A stretch of 64,000 bases of DNA from Lachnoclostridium sp. An118. Its GTDB lineage: Bacteria > Bacillota > Clostridia > Lachnospirales > Lachnospiraceae. Location of the stretch: assembly GCF_002160985.1 (NCBI RefSeq), contig NZ_NFLQ01000012.1:1-64000 (forward strand), written 5' to 3'. The position numbers and the translations under genes are program-made. How positions within the stretch are numbered: the first letter of the stretch is position 1; every line of letters begins with the position of its first letter. Of the stretch, positions 8,339 through 19,230 are shown one piece after another. The notes under the pieces were generated by a model that was given only the letters and a program-made list of their open reading frames with translations, was not told the origin of the DNA and made no database searches.

Positions 8339-8692
8339 TTATAGTATCATCTCTTCCACAGCCTGCTGTACTTCCCGGATCTGCTCCTCTGTGATCCCGT
8401 CCGTATGAAATCCCCCTGTACATACGACTACAGCATTTTGGGCTGCTGCCATTTTCTCTGCCAGATACCGGCACAGGTACTCGTCCTTGTGTCCTGTCAC
8501 ATTGATAACAGAGGCTGTGCTGCTGACCTTGCCGTCTCCCTTGAGGGAGGGCCGGGGGATAGCCAGCACTGTACAGCCAATATGGGGGCTGTCTCCTCCC
8601 TGGAGAAGTATATGATAATCTTTTCCAATCTTTGTAAACTTTATAGTTAATTTTGTGAAAGAGAGTTCTCTTTCTATCACTTTTTCTTCCAT
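8339..8692 (-). CDS. LpdD-like protein of a UbiX/UbiD-type decarboxylase operon
   Basis: The 117-residue protein contains GGDSPHIGCTVLAIPRPSLK, then TASVINVTGHKDEYL, and ends with a VVCTGGFHTDGITEEQI segment. I recognise this from the small third subunit (LpdD/ShdD/VdcD-like) of gallate-, vanillate- or hydroxybenzoate-type decarboxylase operons, proposed to help handle prenylated flavin. It is 41 bases after ubiX, in the order C-B-D, but the catalytic C gene is reduced to a remnant (9311-9442). Recognition is from memory of the family. Confidence 0.72.
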   Translation of the reverse strand: MEEKVIERELSFTKLTIKFTKIGKDYHILLQGGDSPHIGCTVLAIPRPSLKGDGKVSSTASVINVTGHKDEYLCRYLAEKMAAAQNAVVVCTGGFHTDGITEEQIREVQQAVEEMIL

Positions 8693-8733
8693 TTCAGTCT
8701 CCCTCTAAGACATCCTTCTTCCGGCTCTCCTGG

Positions 8734-9321
8734 TTAAATCCCATCCCACCGGCGGTAACCCTCTGCCTCAATGCCAAAGGGCTCCACAAGCCTGGCCGCT
8801 ATATGATGGACCATATCCTCGATGCACTCCGGCTTCTGGTAAAAGGTGAGCATGGGGGGAATGATTCGGACTCCCGGCATCCTTGAGAGCTCATACATGT
8901 TTCTCAGATGGATGGGACTTAAGGGTGTCTCCCGGGCTTCCAGGACAAGCGGCCGCTGCTCCTTGATAGTCACATCAGCGGCCCGGAGGATCAGGTTATC
9001 CGCATAGCCGCCGCAGATGCCGGCCACTGTCTTCATACTGCAGGGGACAATGATCATCCCCGCCGTCCTGTAGGAGCCGCTGGCCGGCCCGGCCCCAATC
9101 TCCTCCGGACTGTATATATGATCCACCAGCTTTTCCATCTCTTCCCTGGTACATTCCATCTCCTGCTCCATGGTCAGGACCGCACTCCGGCTCATGATGA
9201 GGACCGACTCATACCCAGGCGTCTGTCGGATGATATGCAGGCACTCCTGCAAAATCGGCATACCGCTGGCGCCGGTAGCCGCAATGATTATTTTTTCATT
9301 TCTTAAATTATTATTTTGCAT
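8734..9321 (-). CDS. ubiX: Flavin prenyltransferase UbiX/LpdB type
   Basis: The 195-residue protein shows the UbiX hallmarks: N-terminal AATGASGMP (flavin binding), VPCSMKTVAGICGGYADNLILRAADV, and KEQRPLVLEARETPLSPIHLRNM. UbiX transfers a dimethylallyl group to FMN to make the prenylated flavin used by UbiD decarboxylases. Its ATG overlaps the end of the UbiD remnant (ATGCAAAATAA), so it was once translationally coupled to that gene. The ribosome site of its own is weak (AAAAG region), which may limit expression now. It could still supply prenyl-FMN to another UbiD enzyme in the cell. Confidence 0.9.
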   Translation of the reverse strand: MQNNNLRNEKIIIAATGASGMPILQECLHIIRQTPGYESVLIMSRSAVLTMEQEMECTREEMEKLVDHIYSPEEIGAGPASGSYRTAGMIIVPCSMKTVAGICGGYADNLILRAADVTIKEQRPLVLEARETPLSPIHLRNMYELSRMPGVRIIPPMLTFYQKPECIEDMVHHIAARLVEPFGIEAEGYRRWDGI

Positions 9322-9442
9322 CTTTTACCCATTTTTCTGGTTCTACATCCATAAATCTCGCTCTCACAAACCGTTCCTTCTGGTCATAGGGAACCGTGCA
9401 GTCAAAAATCGTCTTGCAGGCAATGCCATGGTCCCTGATCCT
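9311..9442 (-). pseudogene. 3' remnant of a UbiD/LpdC-type decarboxylase gene
   Basis: The minus strand reads 43 codons containing GIACKTIFDCTVPYDQKERF, then RARFMDVEPEKWVKDAK and a stop. This looks like the extreme C-terminus of UbiD-family hydroxyarylate decarboxylases (about 470-490 residues). Two in-frame stops directly precede it, and the rest of the gene is absent. The fragment overlaps the ubiX start by 11 bases, as in intact C-B-D operons. Upstream, a promoter (9519-9547) and a LysR-type dyad (9568-9582) remain, so the pattern is of an internal deletion that removed the catalytic gene. Confidence 0.62.
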
Positions 9443-9518
9443 TCATCACTTGGCGAGAGCTTTTGGAACTGAAGGACAGCCATATATTTTCCTCATCCTG
9501 CATTTGATTTCTGACTCT

Positions 9519-9547
9519 ATTTTATCTGCTTTTCTGTATCCTATCAA
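9519..9547 (-). promoter_or_regulatory. Promoter of the ubiX-lpdD operon
   Basis: On the minus strand TTGATA (9542-9547), a 17-base spacer and TAAAAT (9519-9524). It faces the UbiD remnant and ubiX, just downstream of the LysR-type dyad, and is probably the original promoter of the decarboxylase operon. Confidence 0.55.
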
Positions 9548-9567
9548 TTCAATTTGCGGTACAATCA

Positions 9568-9582
9568 ATTCCATAATGGAAT
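9568..9582 (+). promoter_or_regulatory. LysR-type operator dyad
   Basis: ATTCCATAATGGAAT is a perfect 6-bp inverted repeat with a 3-base centre and fits the T-N11-A rule for LysR regulators. It lies between the divergent lysR start (9621) and the minus-strand promoter at 9519-9547, the standard place for activation and autorepression. Confidence 0.55.
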
Positions 9583-9620
9583 GAATGCTTTTATGCATAC
9601 ACAGATAAAGGAGAGCTTTT

Positions 9621-10550
9621 ATGACCTTTGACCAGATCCGGTATTTTATTGCAGTGATGGAAAGTAATACATTTTTTGAGGCTGCGGAAAAGCTCCATAT
9701 CACCCAATCCACCCTCTCCAAGCAGATCATGAAGCTGGAGAAGGAACTGGAGGTAAGACTCCTCGACCGGAGCCGCCGCAGGGCATCTGTCACTGAGGCA
9801 GGGAAGCTTTTCTATCAGGACTGTCTCCGACTTTCAGATGGATATGAAAACATGCTGGGGCATCTGGCTCCCTATCGCCACAGGGGTGAGCAGGTACTGT
9901 GCCTTGGCACGCTCCCTGTCCTTCCGCAGTACCACCTGACCAGTAAGCTCAGAGAATTTTCAGAAAGATATCCTGAGCTTAGACTGATTCTTGAGGAGGT
10001 GGAGGAGCCGGAGCTTCTGCCCGGATTTCTGAGTGGAAAATACGATATCATCATTTCCAGAAAAAATGTGGCAGAGGAACTGAATGCCGCCTTCTTTTCC
10101 CTTGCGGATGACCGCCTTTTTGCCGTTGTCCCGGACAGCGAGGCACTTTGCCGGAAGCTGGGCTTCTCCCCTGAGCTTTGCAGGGAGCTTTTCTCTCCAT
10201 GCCCCTCTCCACTTTCTCTTGAAAGACTGGGGCGTGTGCCTCTTATTTTGATGAACCGCTATACGTCCATCTTCCAGTTCTGCATCAGGCTTTTTCAAAG
10301 CAGCGCCACATGCCCCAACATTGTCCGCACCGGGAGGGTGGAGTCCATCATAAGCGCCGTATCCATCGGCGAGGGAGTCAGTCTGCTTCCCGGGAGCAAT
10401 TTTGAAATTTTTCACCATGAAAATGTCCGTCTTATCCCCCTTAAGGAGAACACGGATATTCCGATCGTCATGTGTATGAAAAAGGGCGGACCCACCTCGC
10501 CCGCCCAGAAAAAATTAATTGATTTCTTTCAGAAAATGACTCCCTCCTGA
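9621..10550 (+). CDS. LysR family transcriptional regulator
   Basis: The 309-residue protein begins with the LysR winged helix-turn-helix (FDQIRYFIAVMESNTFFEAAEKLHITQSTLSKQI within residues 1-60) and continues with a two-lobe effector-binding domain of normal length. AAAGGAGAG lies just before the ATG. It is divergent from the ubiX operon across a T-N11-A dyad, so it probably once activated the decarboxylase genes in response to a phenolic acid. With the catalytic gene gone, its present target is uncertain. Confidence 0.9.
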   Translation: MTFDQIRYFIAVMESNTFFEAAEKLHITQSTLSKQIMKLEKELEVRLLDRSRRRASVTEAGKLFYQDCLRLSDGYENMLGHLAPYRHRGEQVLCLGTLPVLPQYHLTSKLREFSERYPELRLILEEVEEPELLPGFLSGKYDIIISRKNVAEELNAAFFSLADDRLFAVVPDSEALCRKLGFSPELCRELFSPCPSPLSLERLGRVPLILMNRYTSIFQFCIRLFQSSATCPNIVRTGRVESIISAVSIGEGVSLLPGSNFEIFHHENVRLIPLKENTDIPIVMCMKKGGPTSPAQKKLIDFFQKMTPS

Positions 10551-10561
10551 TCATCCCCCTC

Positions 10562-12049
10562 CTAAGGGGAAATCCTGGAGGCCATCCACACGGAAAAATT
10601 ATATTCCCTCAGGCTCCTGCTGTCTATATCCTGCTGCGCCTTCCTGAAATACTGCCGGTGGATATTTTCCACTATGCTCTCCGTGTAGAGCCCGTCTGTA
10701 TAGTCCAGTGCTCCCACATCAATTTTTGCGAGAGCCGGCGCCGCATCGTAGGAGGATGTCTCCATCATATAGACCGCGTCTGCGGCGGTCATCTGTTCCA
10801 TCGTGCGGATATTGTAGGATGCTGCCAGATAATCCGGATGCAGAAAGGAAAGCAGTATATATCCGCAGGATACGACAGCCGTTATAAATCTGAATAACAA
10901 AAAAGTTTCTTTATAAATGAAAATCACGACTCCTGTCATCATGACCAGATTGAGTATCAAAAACCAAAGCACAAGGACGCGGAGGAATGTCATATGGTAC
11001 ACATGGACATACATGAACATCCTGTACATGGCGGAGATGGTCATGACAAAAGTACAGCCGCATATGACTGTCAGTATCATCTTTAAAATCCTGTTTTTCT
11101 GAAATGCATATACAACCGAAATGACAAGGATGAGATTGATGATCCCCACAAAGAGCAGCTGCCAGAAACCTTCCCGGGCATAGCTTGCGTATGTGACCCC
11201 ATCCGGGAGTCCCCCTTCATTTTTCAGGAAGAGAACATAAATCTGTACGCAGCAGTACACCACATAGACAACAGCCAGGATCACTGTAAAGGTGATACCT
11301 GTGACGGCCTCGTAATTTCTGTCCTTCCCCTCCTTTTTCCTGCATCCGCCTGAGGCAAAGGCACAGAAGACGCCGTAGATGATCAGCACTCCAAAGAGGG
11401 TCATGCACACCATTCCCACCACAGAGCCGACATTCAGGTTTTCCGGCATCCGGAAGATAGATGCAAAAATGCCTGCAAAAACCCGGTCTGAGCTCGCAAG
11501 AAGGGGGAATATGACTGCAAGCAGAAGGGCTGCTATCACGATCCCTGTCACCACAGAACCTGTTTTCTCCTTTTTCTTGTTTTCCTCCTGCCCACTTTCC
11601 TCCCACATTTCCATGCTTTCTTTTCTCCAGTCTCTGATATGAAAGATGTGAAAGGAATATACCACCGTTTTTGCTCCCATGAGTATGAATTCCTTCATGT
11701 ATGAAAAGAAGTCCCACTCTTCATCCCCGCAGAAACATCGTATCATTCCCGCCATGAAGAGGAGCATAATGCCTACCCAGTTAAAAAGCACGAGAAATCC
11801 CGAGTCCGTCATCACTGTGGAAGCTCCAAGGAGAAGGATCCCTGCACCGTACGGGAGGAATCTCCTCCGGCAGGACATACCCAGCCTCCCAAAAAAGAGA
11901 TACGCAATTCCCACTGTCATGGCTGTGTGCAGTAAAAATGTTATTCCATTCAGATTTTTATAACAAAAGATTGTAAACAGGATTCCATATATGAGGCTCA
12001 TACCTGCAAAATAGCGATTATTTTCCTCAAATCTGTCTGTTTTTTTCAC
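10562..12049 (-). CDS. DUF4153/DUF4173-type membrane protein
   Basis: A protein of about 495 residues with roughly 11-12 hydrophobic segments and the YASYAREGFWQLL motif that I associate with DUF4153/DUF4173. A charged, soluble-looking loop lies around the SMEMWEESGQEENKKKEK segment and the C-terminal 90 residues are hydrophilic. I prefer the GTG at 12049, four bases after the HTH gene stop and preceded by AGGAGG 12 bases upstream; an ATG at 12088 inside the HTH gene is the alternative. It is coupled to a small HTH regulator. Function unknown. Confidence 0.75.
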   Translation of the reverse strand: MKKTDRFEENNRYFAGMSLIYGILFTIFCYKNLNGITFLLHTAMTVGIAYLFFGRLGMSCRRRFLPYGAGILLLGASTVMTDSGFLVLFNWVGIMLLFMAGMIRCFCGDEEWDFFSYMKEFILMGAKTVVYSFHIFHIRDWRKESMEMWEESGQEENKKKEKTGSVVTGIVIAALLLAVIFPLLASSDRVFAGIFASIFRMPENLNVGSVVGMVCMTLFGVLIIYGVFCAFASGGCRKKEGKDRNYEAVTGITFTVILAVVYVVYCCVQIYVLFLKNEGGLPDGVTYASYAREGFWQLLFVGIINLILVISVVYAFQKNRILKMILTVICGCTFVMTISAMYRMFMYVHVYHMTFLRVLVLWFLILNLVMMTGVVIFIYKETFLLFRFITAVVSCGYILLSFLHPDYLAASYNIRTMEQMTAADAVYMMETSSYDAAPALAKIDVGALDYTDGLYTESIVENIHRQYFRKAQQDIDSRSLREYNFSVWMASRISP

Positions 12050-12053
12050 TCCT

Positions 12054-12281
12054 TCACTGCACCTCCTTTTTCTCTTCCTCCGGGACATATTTCAGGATGT
12101 CCCCGGGCTGGCAGCCAAGCTCTCTGCAAAGGGCATCCAGTGTTGTAAATCTGACTGCCTTTGCCTTGTTATTTTTCAGGATAGACAGATTTGCCATGGT
12201 GATATCTATCCTCTCAGCCAGCTCCTTAACTCCCATTTTTCTCTGAGCCATGACCACATCCAAGTCGATCACGATTGCCAT
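12054..12281 (-). CDS. Small XRE/YozG-type HTH regulator
   Basis: The 75-residue protein is essentially one Cro/CI helix-turn-helix: VMAQRKMGVKELAERIDITMANLSILKN with a recognition helix, then TLDALCRELGCQPGDILKYVPEE. This matches the YozG-like group, usually found beside DUF2975 membrane proteins, as here. GGAGG precedes the ATG by 10 bases. It probably regulates the cluster; the palindrome TTTATCGATAAA at 12935-12946, upstream of the DUF2975 promoter, is a candidate site. Confidence 0.9.
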   Translation of the reverse strand: MAIVIDLDVVMAQRKMGVKELAERIDITMANLSILKNNKAKAVRFTTLDALCRELGCQPGDILKYVPEEEKKEVQ

Positions 12282-12369
12282 TTTGTGCCACCTCCTGCTG
12301 CTCTTATTCTCTACACATCCTTCTCCCCATCAGAAGCCTTTTGTCAAAACAGGCCAGGGACCTGCCCCA

Positions 12370-12822
12370 TTATATGGTCAGGTCATTTTCCTCCTTATAG
12401 CGGACCGCCTCCCCGAATACCTGCGACAGCACCTGACTGAACAGCGCTGCCACAAAAAAGATGACGACTATGACCACAGTCGCAATAGTGGGCACAAAGA
12501 ACATTTCAATGAGAAACGCTGCCGAGATACAGAGGCTGAAGCCTGTCATCAGGCGCAGGCTCTTCACATTCTCATACACAAAGCAGGAACCGCTTACCAC
12601 AGTCCTCATCATCTTCCGAAGCTGTCCCACAATCAATATTCCGAATATTCCGGAAACTGCCAGCGTAAGCAGCATAGGAACATACTGCTCCAGTATAACG
12701 GCATCATAGTATCTTCCAGCCAGGTTCAGCGTCCACGGGAGCGTCACCACAACCATGATTCCCGAAAAAAACATAAAGTCCAGGATCAGCTTTGTCGCCC
12801 TGACAATTTTTTCATTTCTCAT
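12370..12822 (-). CDS. DUF2975-type membrane protein
   Basis: The 150-residue protein has four hydrophobic segments and a pattern (GILIVGQLRKMMRTVVSGSCFVYENVKSLRLM) that I recognise as DUF2975, whose members travel with YozG-like regulators. The ATG at 12822 is chosen because AAGGGAGAG lies about eight bases upstream; an ATG at 12846 lacks a ribosome site. It heads the run DUF2975 / HTH / DUF4173. Function unknown; a signal-sensing or regulatory partner for the HTH protein is a guess. Confidence 0.75.
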   Translation of the reverse strand: MRNEKIVRATKLILDFMFFSGIMVVVTLPWTLNLAGRYYDAVILEQYVPMLLTLAVSGIFGILIVGQLRKMMRTVVSGSCFVYENVKSLRLMTGFSLCISAAFLIEMFFVPTIATVVIVVIFFVAALFSQVLSQVFGEAVRYKEENDLTI

Positions 12823-12893
12823 ATATCTATCTCTCCCTTCCCACATTTCTTGTTATCTTGAGTTCCATTTTGACTTGTAACTTTCTAAGAGGA

Positions 12894-12921
12894 ATATAAC
12901 ACAGGATAGATTGATTTTCAA
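12894..12921 (-). promoter_or_regulatory. Promoter of the DUF2975-HTH-DUF4173 cluster
   Basis: On the minus strand TTGAAA (12916-12921), a 16-base spacer and TTATAT (12894-12899). A perfect 12-bp palindrome TTTATCGATAAA (12935-12946) lies just upstream within a larger AT-rich dyad and may bind a regulator. Confidence 0.42.
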
Positions 12922-12991
12922 TATTTATTTATTGTTTATCGATAAATATTAATTTCAATTGTATATCAATTACAACAATACAAGGGGAATG

Positions 12992-13069
12992 ATACACAGT
13001 AGCGCAGGGGTAACTGCAATTGGGGACGTAATATTTTTACAAAATATTACGTCCCCAATTGCAGTTTTT
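12992..13069 (+). repeat. Palindromic repeat element, copy A
   Basis: The element starts ATACACAGTAGCGCAGGGGT and continues into a perfect 26-bp inverted repeat (13012-13037 with 13041-13066, loop TAC) followed by a T run. Copy B at 58133-58212 shares the 5' block (ATACACA-TAGC-CAGG) and the GGACGTAA/TTACGTCC hairpin core. Both lie just before a gene start. Such elements are usually dispersed, MITE- or REP-like; the hairpin with its T run could also terminate transcription. Confidence 0.7.
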
Positions 13070-13109
13070 CCCCCTCCGTCCTATAATATCTACAAAAGGA
13101 GGTTTTTCT

Positions 13110-13577
13110 ATGAATACATCAATCGATATGGAGAAATTGAGGGAAGATGCCGTACATATTTTTAATTCCGGCTTCACCTGTTCAGAGTCTGTCATCTACG
13201 CTATCAAGAAAAACTTTGAGCTTGAGATGTCTGATGATGCGATTGCCATGAGCTCCGGATTTCCGTGGGGACTTGGCGGGGCAGGCTGCATCTGCGGCGC
13301 TCTCGCAGGAGGCACTATGTGTATCGGCTATTTTTACGGGCGCACCGAGCCGGGTGACCCTCGCAATCAGCTCTGCTTCAAGCTCTGCAATGAGCTTCAT
13401 GATTTCTTTAAGGAGAACTACGGTGCCGCATGCTGCCGCGTTCTGACGAGGGGAATGGAAAAAATGTCCCCTGAGCGGAAGGCCCACTGTACAAAGATGG
13501 TATCCGGGACAGTAGTGAAGACTGCCGAGATCATCCTGTCCAATCTGAAGGACAGCAGATTTCAGGATGTCTGTTAG
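13110..13577 (+). CDS. C_GCAxxG_C_C family protein
   Basis: The 155-residue protein carries the family pattern: a Cys in the N-terminal segment (FTCSESVI), then GGAGCICGALAGG, and paired cysteines in CFKLCNEL and GAACCRVL. The cysteine spacing suggests redox chemistry or metal binding; no precise function is established. The ATG at 13110 follows AAAGGAGG. The palindromic repeat copy A lies between this gene and its upstream neighbour, so any promoter must be inside or after it. A bidirectional terminator follows. Confidence 0.85.
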   Translation: MNTSIDMEKLREDAVHIFNSGFTCSESVIYAIKKNFELEMSDDAIAMSSGFPWGLGGAGCICGALAGGTMCIGYFYGRTEPGDPRNQLCFKLCNELHDFFKENYGAACCRVLTRGMEKMSPERKAHCTKMVSGTVVKTAEIILSNLKDSRFQDVC

Positions 13578-13615
13578 TCAATCTTCGCACGCGCTCCAAA
13601 TAGGGACCCATACAG

Positions 13616-13661
13616 AAAAGACTGGCACAGTCCATATATGATACTGTACCAGTCTTTTTTT
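13616..13661 (+). terminator. Bidirectional terminator, C_GCAxxG gene / gyrA
   Basis: A 16-bp stem with one mismatch (13616-13631 with 13643-13658, AAAAGACTGG / CCAGTCTTTT) has A and T runs on its two sides. It serves the plus-strand gene ending at 13577 and minus-strand gyrA ending at 13673. Confidence 0.85.
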
Positions 13662-13672
13662 CATGTCATCTC

Positions 13673-16174
13673 TTACTCTTCTGTCTGTTCTTCCGGCTTC
13701 TCCACACTTTCAGAAGCCTCTTCTTCCTCCTCGTCGCCCTGCCTCACCTTTGCGATGCTGGCAACTTTATCGTTTTCCTGTAAATTAATAAGCTTCACTC
13801 CGGAGGTTATCCTTCCGAGAATAGATATGCTGCTACATCTCATGCGGATCACGATTCCCTCTGTGTTGATGACCATGATCTCGTCCTCTTCATCCACAGC
13901 CTTGATGCCTACCACATTTCCTGTCTTCTCAGTTATCTTGTAGCATTTCACACCTTTTCCGCCTCTGTTCTGGGGGGAGAATTCCTCCATGGCGGTGCGC
14001 TTGCCCATTCCCTTTTCAGACACGATCAAAAGGTGGCTTCCCTGGGAGTCAAGCTGCATTCCGATAACCTCATCGTGGTCTGTCAGGTTCATTCCTCTTA
14101 CACCCATAGAGGTCCTTCCCGTAGGACGCACGTCAGTCTCGTGGAAGCGGATACACTGCCCGTATTTTGTGGCTAATATGATATCCTTCTGATCATCTGT
14201 ATACTTCACCTCTATCAGCTCGTCGTCATCCCGAAGCGTGATAGCCGCAAGCCCTGTCTTTCTCACATTGGCATATTCTTTGATAGGTGTCTTCTTCACA
14301 AGCCCTCTCCTTGTGGCCATGAAGAGGTACTCACCATCCCTGTACTCGTCAATCGGGATGACGGCCGTGATCTTCTCCTCCGGCTGGAGCTGCAGAAGAT
14401 TGATGATAGCCGTTCCTCTGGCAGTCCTTCCTGCCTCGGGTATCTCATAGCCTTTCATCCTGTACACCCGGCCCGTGTTTGTAAAGAACATGATATAGTC
14501 ATGGGTGTGCGTCATAAAGAGCTCTTCCACATAGTCAGAATCTATTGTCTGCATGCCCTTTATGCCTTTTCCTCCTCTGTGCTGGGATTTGAATGTATCC
14601 TCAGACATGCGCTTGATATATCCAAGCTTTGTCATGGTGATGACCACATTTTCCCTTGGGATCAGATCCTCCATAGAGATATCAAACTCATCGTAGCCGA
14701 TCTTCGTCCTTCGGTCATCTCCGTATTTGTCCTTGATGACAAGGATTTCCTCCTTTATGACGCCCAGGAGGACTTTTCTGTCGGCCAGGATCGCCTTCAA
14801 CTCGCCGATGCGCTTCATCAGCTCATTGTATTCGTTCTCCAGCTTCTCTCTCTCCAGACCTGTCAGAGCCCGCAGACGCATGTCCACGATAGCCTGGGAC
14901 TGTGCGTCCGAGAGGTCGAAGCGCTTCATCAGCTCCGCCTTTGCCTCCTGCACGTTGGCAGAGCTGCGGATGATCTGTATCACCTCGTCGATATGGTCCA
15001 GGGCGATGAGCAGTCCCTGGAGGATGTGGGCTCTCTCCTCCGCTCTGTTCAGCTCATACCGGGTCCTTCTCGTCACGACCTCCTCCTGGTGCTGCAGATA
15101 GCAGTTCAGCATATCCAGAAGGTTCATGACTTTAGGCTCGTTGTTGACAAGAGCAAGCATGATGACGCCGAAGGTATCCTGGAGTTGGGTGTGCTTGTAG
15201 AGCTGATTTAAGATCACATTGGCGTTGGCATCTCTTCTGAGCTCAATGCACACTCTCATGCCTTCCCGGCTGGACTGGTCGCTCAGTTCTGTGATGCCGT
15301 CAATCTTCTTATCCCTCACAAGCTCGGCAATCTTCTCGATGAGTCTTGCCTTGTTCACCATATAGGGAAGCTCTGTGACAATGATACGGCTCTTGCCGTT
15401 TGGCATGGTCTCGATATCTGTCACAGCCCGCACCCTGATCTTGCCACGTCCTGTCCGGTAGGCCTCCTCGATCCCTCTTGTTCCCAGGATGGTTGCTCCT
15501 GTCGGGAAATCCGGTCCCTTTATGATCTGCAGGATTTCCTCCATTGTGGTGGTCTCTTTGTCCCCAATCTGGTCATCAATAATCTTCACCACCGCGTCAA
15601 TGACCTCGCGGAGGTTGTGGGGAGGGATGTTGGTGGCCATTCCCACGGCAATACCGGATGTTCCGTTTACAAGGAGATTGGGAAATCTGGACGGCAGGAC
15701 AGTAGGCTCCTTCTCCGTCTCGTCGAAGTTGGGCGTAAAATCTACCGTGTCCTTGTTGATGTCCGCTGTCAGCTCCATGGAAATCCTGCTTAAGCGGGCC
15801 TCCGTGTACCTCATGGCAGCCGCGCCATCCCCGTCCACAGAGCCGAAGTTTCCGTGTCCGTCCACAAGAGGATACCTGGTAGACCAATCCTGAGCCATAT
15901 TTACCAGGGCTCCGTAGATGGAGCTGTCCCCGTGGGGATGATATTTACCCATCGTGTCGCCGACAATACGGGCACATTTCCTGTGGGGCTTGTCGGGACC
16001 GTTGTTCAGCTCGATCATGGAGTACAGTATCCTTCTCTGCACCGGCTTCAGACCGTCTCTCACATCCGGAAGAGCTCTGGAAGCAATAACACTCATGGCG
16101 TAGTCGATGTAAAATTTCTCCATTCTCTCTTTCAGATCTACTTCCTGGACTTTATCAAAAATATTATCTTCCAT
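13673..16174 (-). CDS. gyrA: DNA gyrase subunit A
   Basis: The 833-residue protein contains the breakage-reunion domain with catalytic Tyr123 in [11 protein letters not shown], the quinolone-resistance region [12 protein letters not shown], and six C-terminal beta-pinwheel blades, including the GyrA-box-like [10 protein letters not shown] (about residue 530). It introduces negative supercoils with GyrB. The position equivalent to E. coli Ser83 is Ser84 and that of Asp87 is Gly88. The last 20 residues are very acidic, as in many GyrA proteins. It lies 14 bases after gyrB. Confidence 0.97.
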   Translation of the reverse strand: MEDNIFDKVQEVDLKERMEKFYIDYAMSVIASRALPDVRDGLKPVQRRILYSMIELNNGPDKPHRKCARIVGDTMGKYHPHGDSSIYGALVNMAQDWSTRYPLVDGHGNFGSVDGDGAAAMRYTEARLSRISMELTADINKDTVDFTPNFDETEKEPTVLPSRFPNLLVNGTSGIAVGMATNIPPHNLREVIDAVVKIIDDQIGDKETTTMEEILQIIKGPDFPTGATILGTRGIEEAYRTGRGKIRVRAVTDIETMPNGKSRIIVTELPYMVNKARLIEKIAELVRDKKIDGITELSDQSSREGMRVCIELRRDANANVILNQLYKHTQLQDTFGVIMLALVNNEPKVMNLLDMLNCYLQHQEEVVTRRTRYELNRAEERAHILQGLLIALDHIDEVIQIIRSSANVQEAKAELMKRFDLSDAQSQAIVDMRLRALTGLEREKLENEYNELMKRIGELKAILADRKVLLGVIKEEILVIKDKYGDDRRTKIGYDEFDISMEDLIPRENVVITMTKLGYIKRMSEDTFKSQHRGGKGIKGMQTIDSDYVEELFMTHTHDYIMFFTNTGRVYRMKGYEIPEAGRTARGTAIINLLQLQPEEKITAVIPIDEYRDGEYLFMATRRGLVKKTPIKEYANVRKTGLAAITLRDDDELIEVKYTDDQKDIILATKYGQCIRFHETDVRPTGRTSMGVRGMNLTDHDEVIGMQLDSQGSHLLIVSEKGMGKRTAMEEFSPQNRGGKGVKCYKITEKTGNVVGIKAVDEEDEIMVINTEGIVIRMRCSSISILGRITSGVKLINLQENDKVASIAKVRQGDEEEEEASESVEKPEEQTEE

Positions 16175-16188
16175 TGTCCTCTACCTTT

Positions 16189-18132
<1,944 letters not shown>

Positions 18133-19230
18133 CTAGTTTTCCATGGTCACATGTCCCTGATGGACATGAAATACTTTGTTTATAGAAAATCGATGATTTA
18201 CAAATTCATCAACACCCGTGCAGGTGATGAGAGCCTGTATATCATGGATGTTGTCCAGTAAATAGTTTTGCCTGTATTTGTCAAGCTCAGACAGGACATC
18301 GTCAAGAAGCAGGACGGGCGTATCTTTTGTGAGCAGTCTCACAAGCTCTATCTCGGAAAGCTTCAGGGACAGAGCCGCTGTCCTCTGCTGACCCTGGGAG
18401 CCGAATTTTCGGATATCGATACCATTTGTCATAAAGCAGATATCATCCCTGTGGGGACCGCAGCCGGTGCTGCGCATCCGCAGGTCCCTTTCCCTGCCCC
18501 TTTGCAGGGCCTCGTGGAGAGGATGCCCCTTTGTATCCGGCTCGTACCTTACCTCTATGTTCTCCTGTCCCCCTGTGAGCTTTCTGTGTATATCAGAAAT
18601 AATATCATTGACCTGGAGCATAAATTTTTTTCTGGCCTTTATGACCTTCTCGCCGTACCCGGCCAGCTGCATGTCCCAGACATCCAGCGTCTCTGAAAGA
18701 GAAGTGCCTGCCGCATCCTGTCGGGCCAGCTCCTTTAGAAGATGATTTCTCTGATTCACAATGCGGTTGTAGTTTGATAGATTGCTCAGATATACCTTGT
18801 CAAGCTGGGAGAGCTCAAGATCTATAAACCTCCTTCTCTCAGAGGGACCGTTCTTGATGATGTTCAGGTCCTCCGGGGAAAAGAAAACGATATTGACAAT
18901 GCCAAACAGCTCACTGGCTTTCCTTATAGGCATCTTGTTGACTGCTATACCCTTGGGACTGTTTTTCTTTAGATGTATATCGATCTGATAGGGAATCCCC
19001 CTCTTCTCCACCACAGCCTCAATATGGGACTCCTCCTGCCCAAAGCGTATCATATCCCTGTCTCTCGTCCCTCTGTGGGATTTGGTAGTCCCGCACATAT
19101 AGACAGCTTCCAGGATATTGGTCTTTCCCTGGGCGTTGTTCCCGTAAAAAATATTGGTAGACTCACAGGGCTCCAGCTTCAGAAGCTCATAATTTCTGAA
19201 ATCCTTAAGTTTCAAAGACCTAATCTTCAA
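18133..19230 (-). CDS. recF: DNA replication and repair protein RecF
   Basis: The 365-residue SMC-like ATPase has Walker A GNNAQGKTN (about residues 30-38), a signature region KFGSQGQQRTAALSLKL, and Walker B PVLLLDDVLSELD. RecF loads RecA at gaps with RecO and RecR. Its start overlaps the yaaA gene end by 11 bases, so translation is coupled. Confidence 0.96.
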   Translation of the reverse strand: MKIRSLKLKDFRNYELLKLEPCESTNIFYGNNAQGKTNILEAVYMCGTTKSHRGTRDRDMIRFGQEESHIEAVVEKRGIPYQIDIHLKKNSPKGIAVNKMPIRKASELFGIVNIVFFSPEDLNIIKNGPSERRRFIDLELSQLDKVYLSNLSNYNRIVNQRNHLLKELARQDAAGTSLSETLDVWDMQLAGYGEKVIKARKKFMLQVNDIISDIHRKLTGGQENIEVRYEPDTKGHPLHEALQRGRERDLRMRSTGCGPHRDDICFMTNGIDIRKFGSQGQQRTAALSLKLSEIELVRLLTKDTPVLLLDDVLSELDKYRQNYLLDNIHDIQALITCTGVDEFVNHRFSINKVFHVHQGHVTMEN

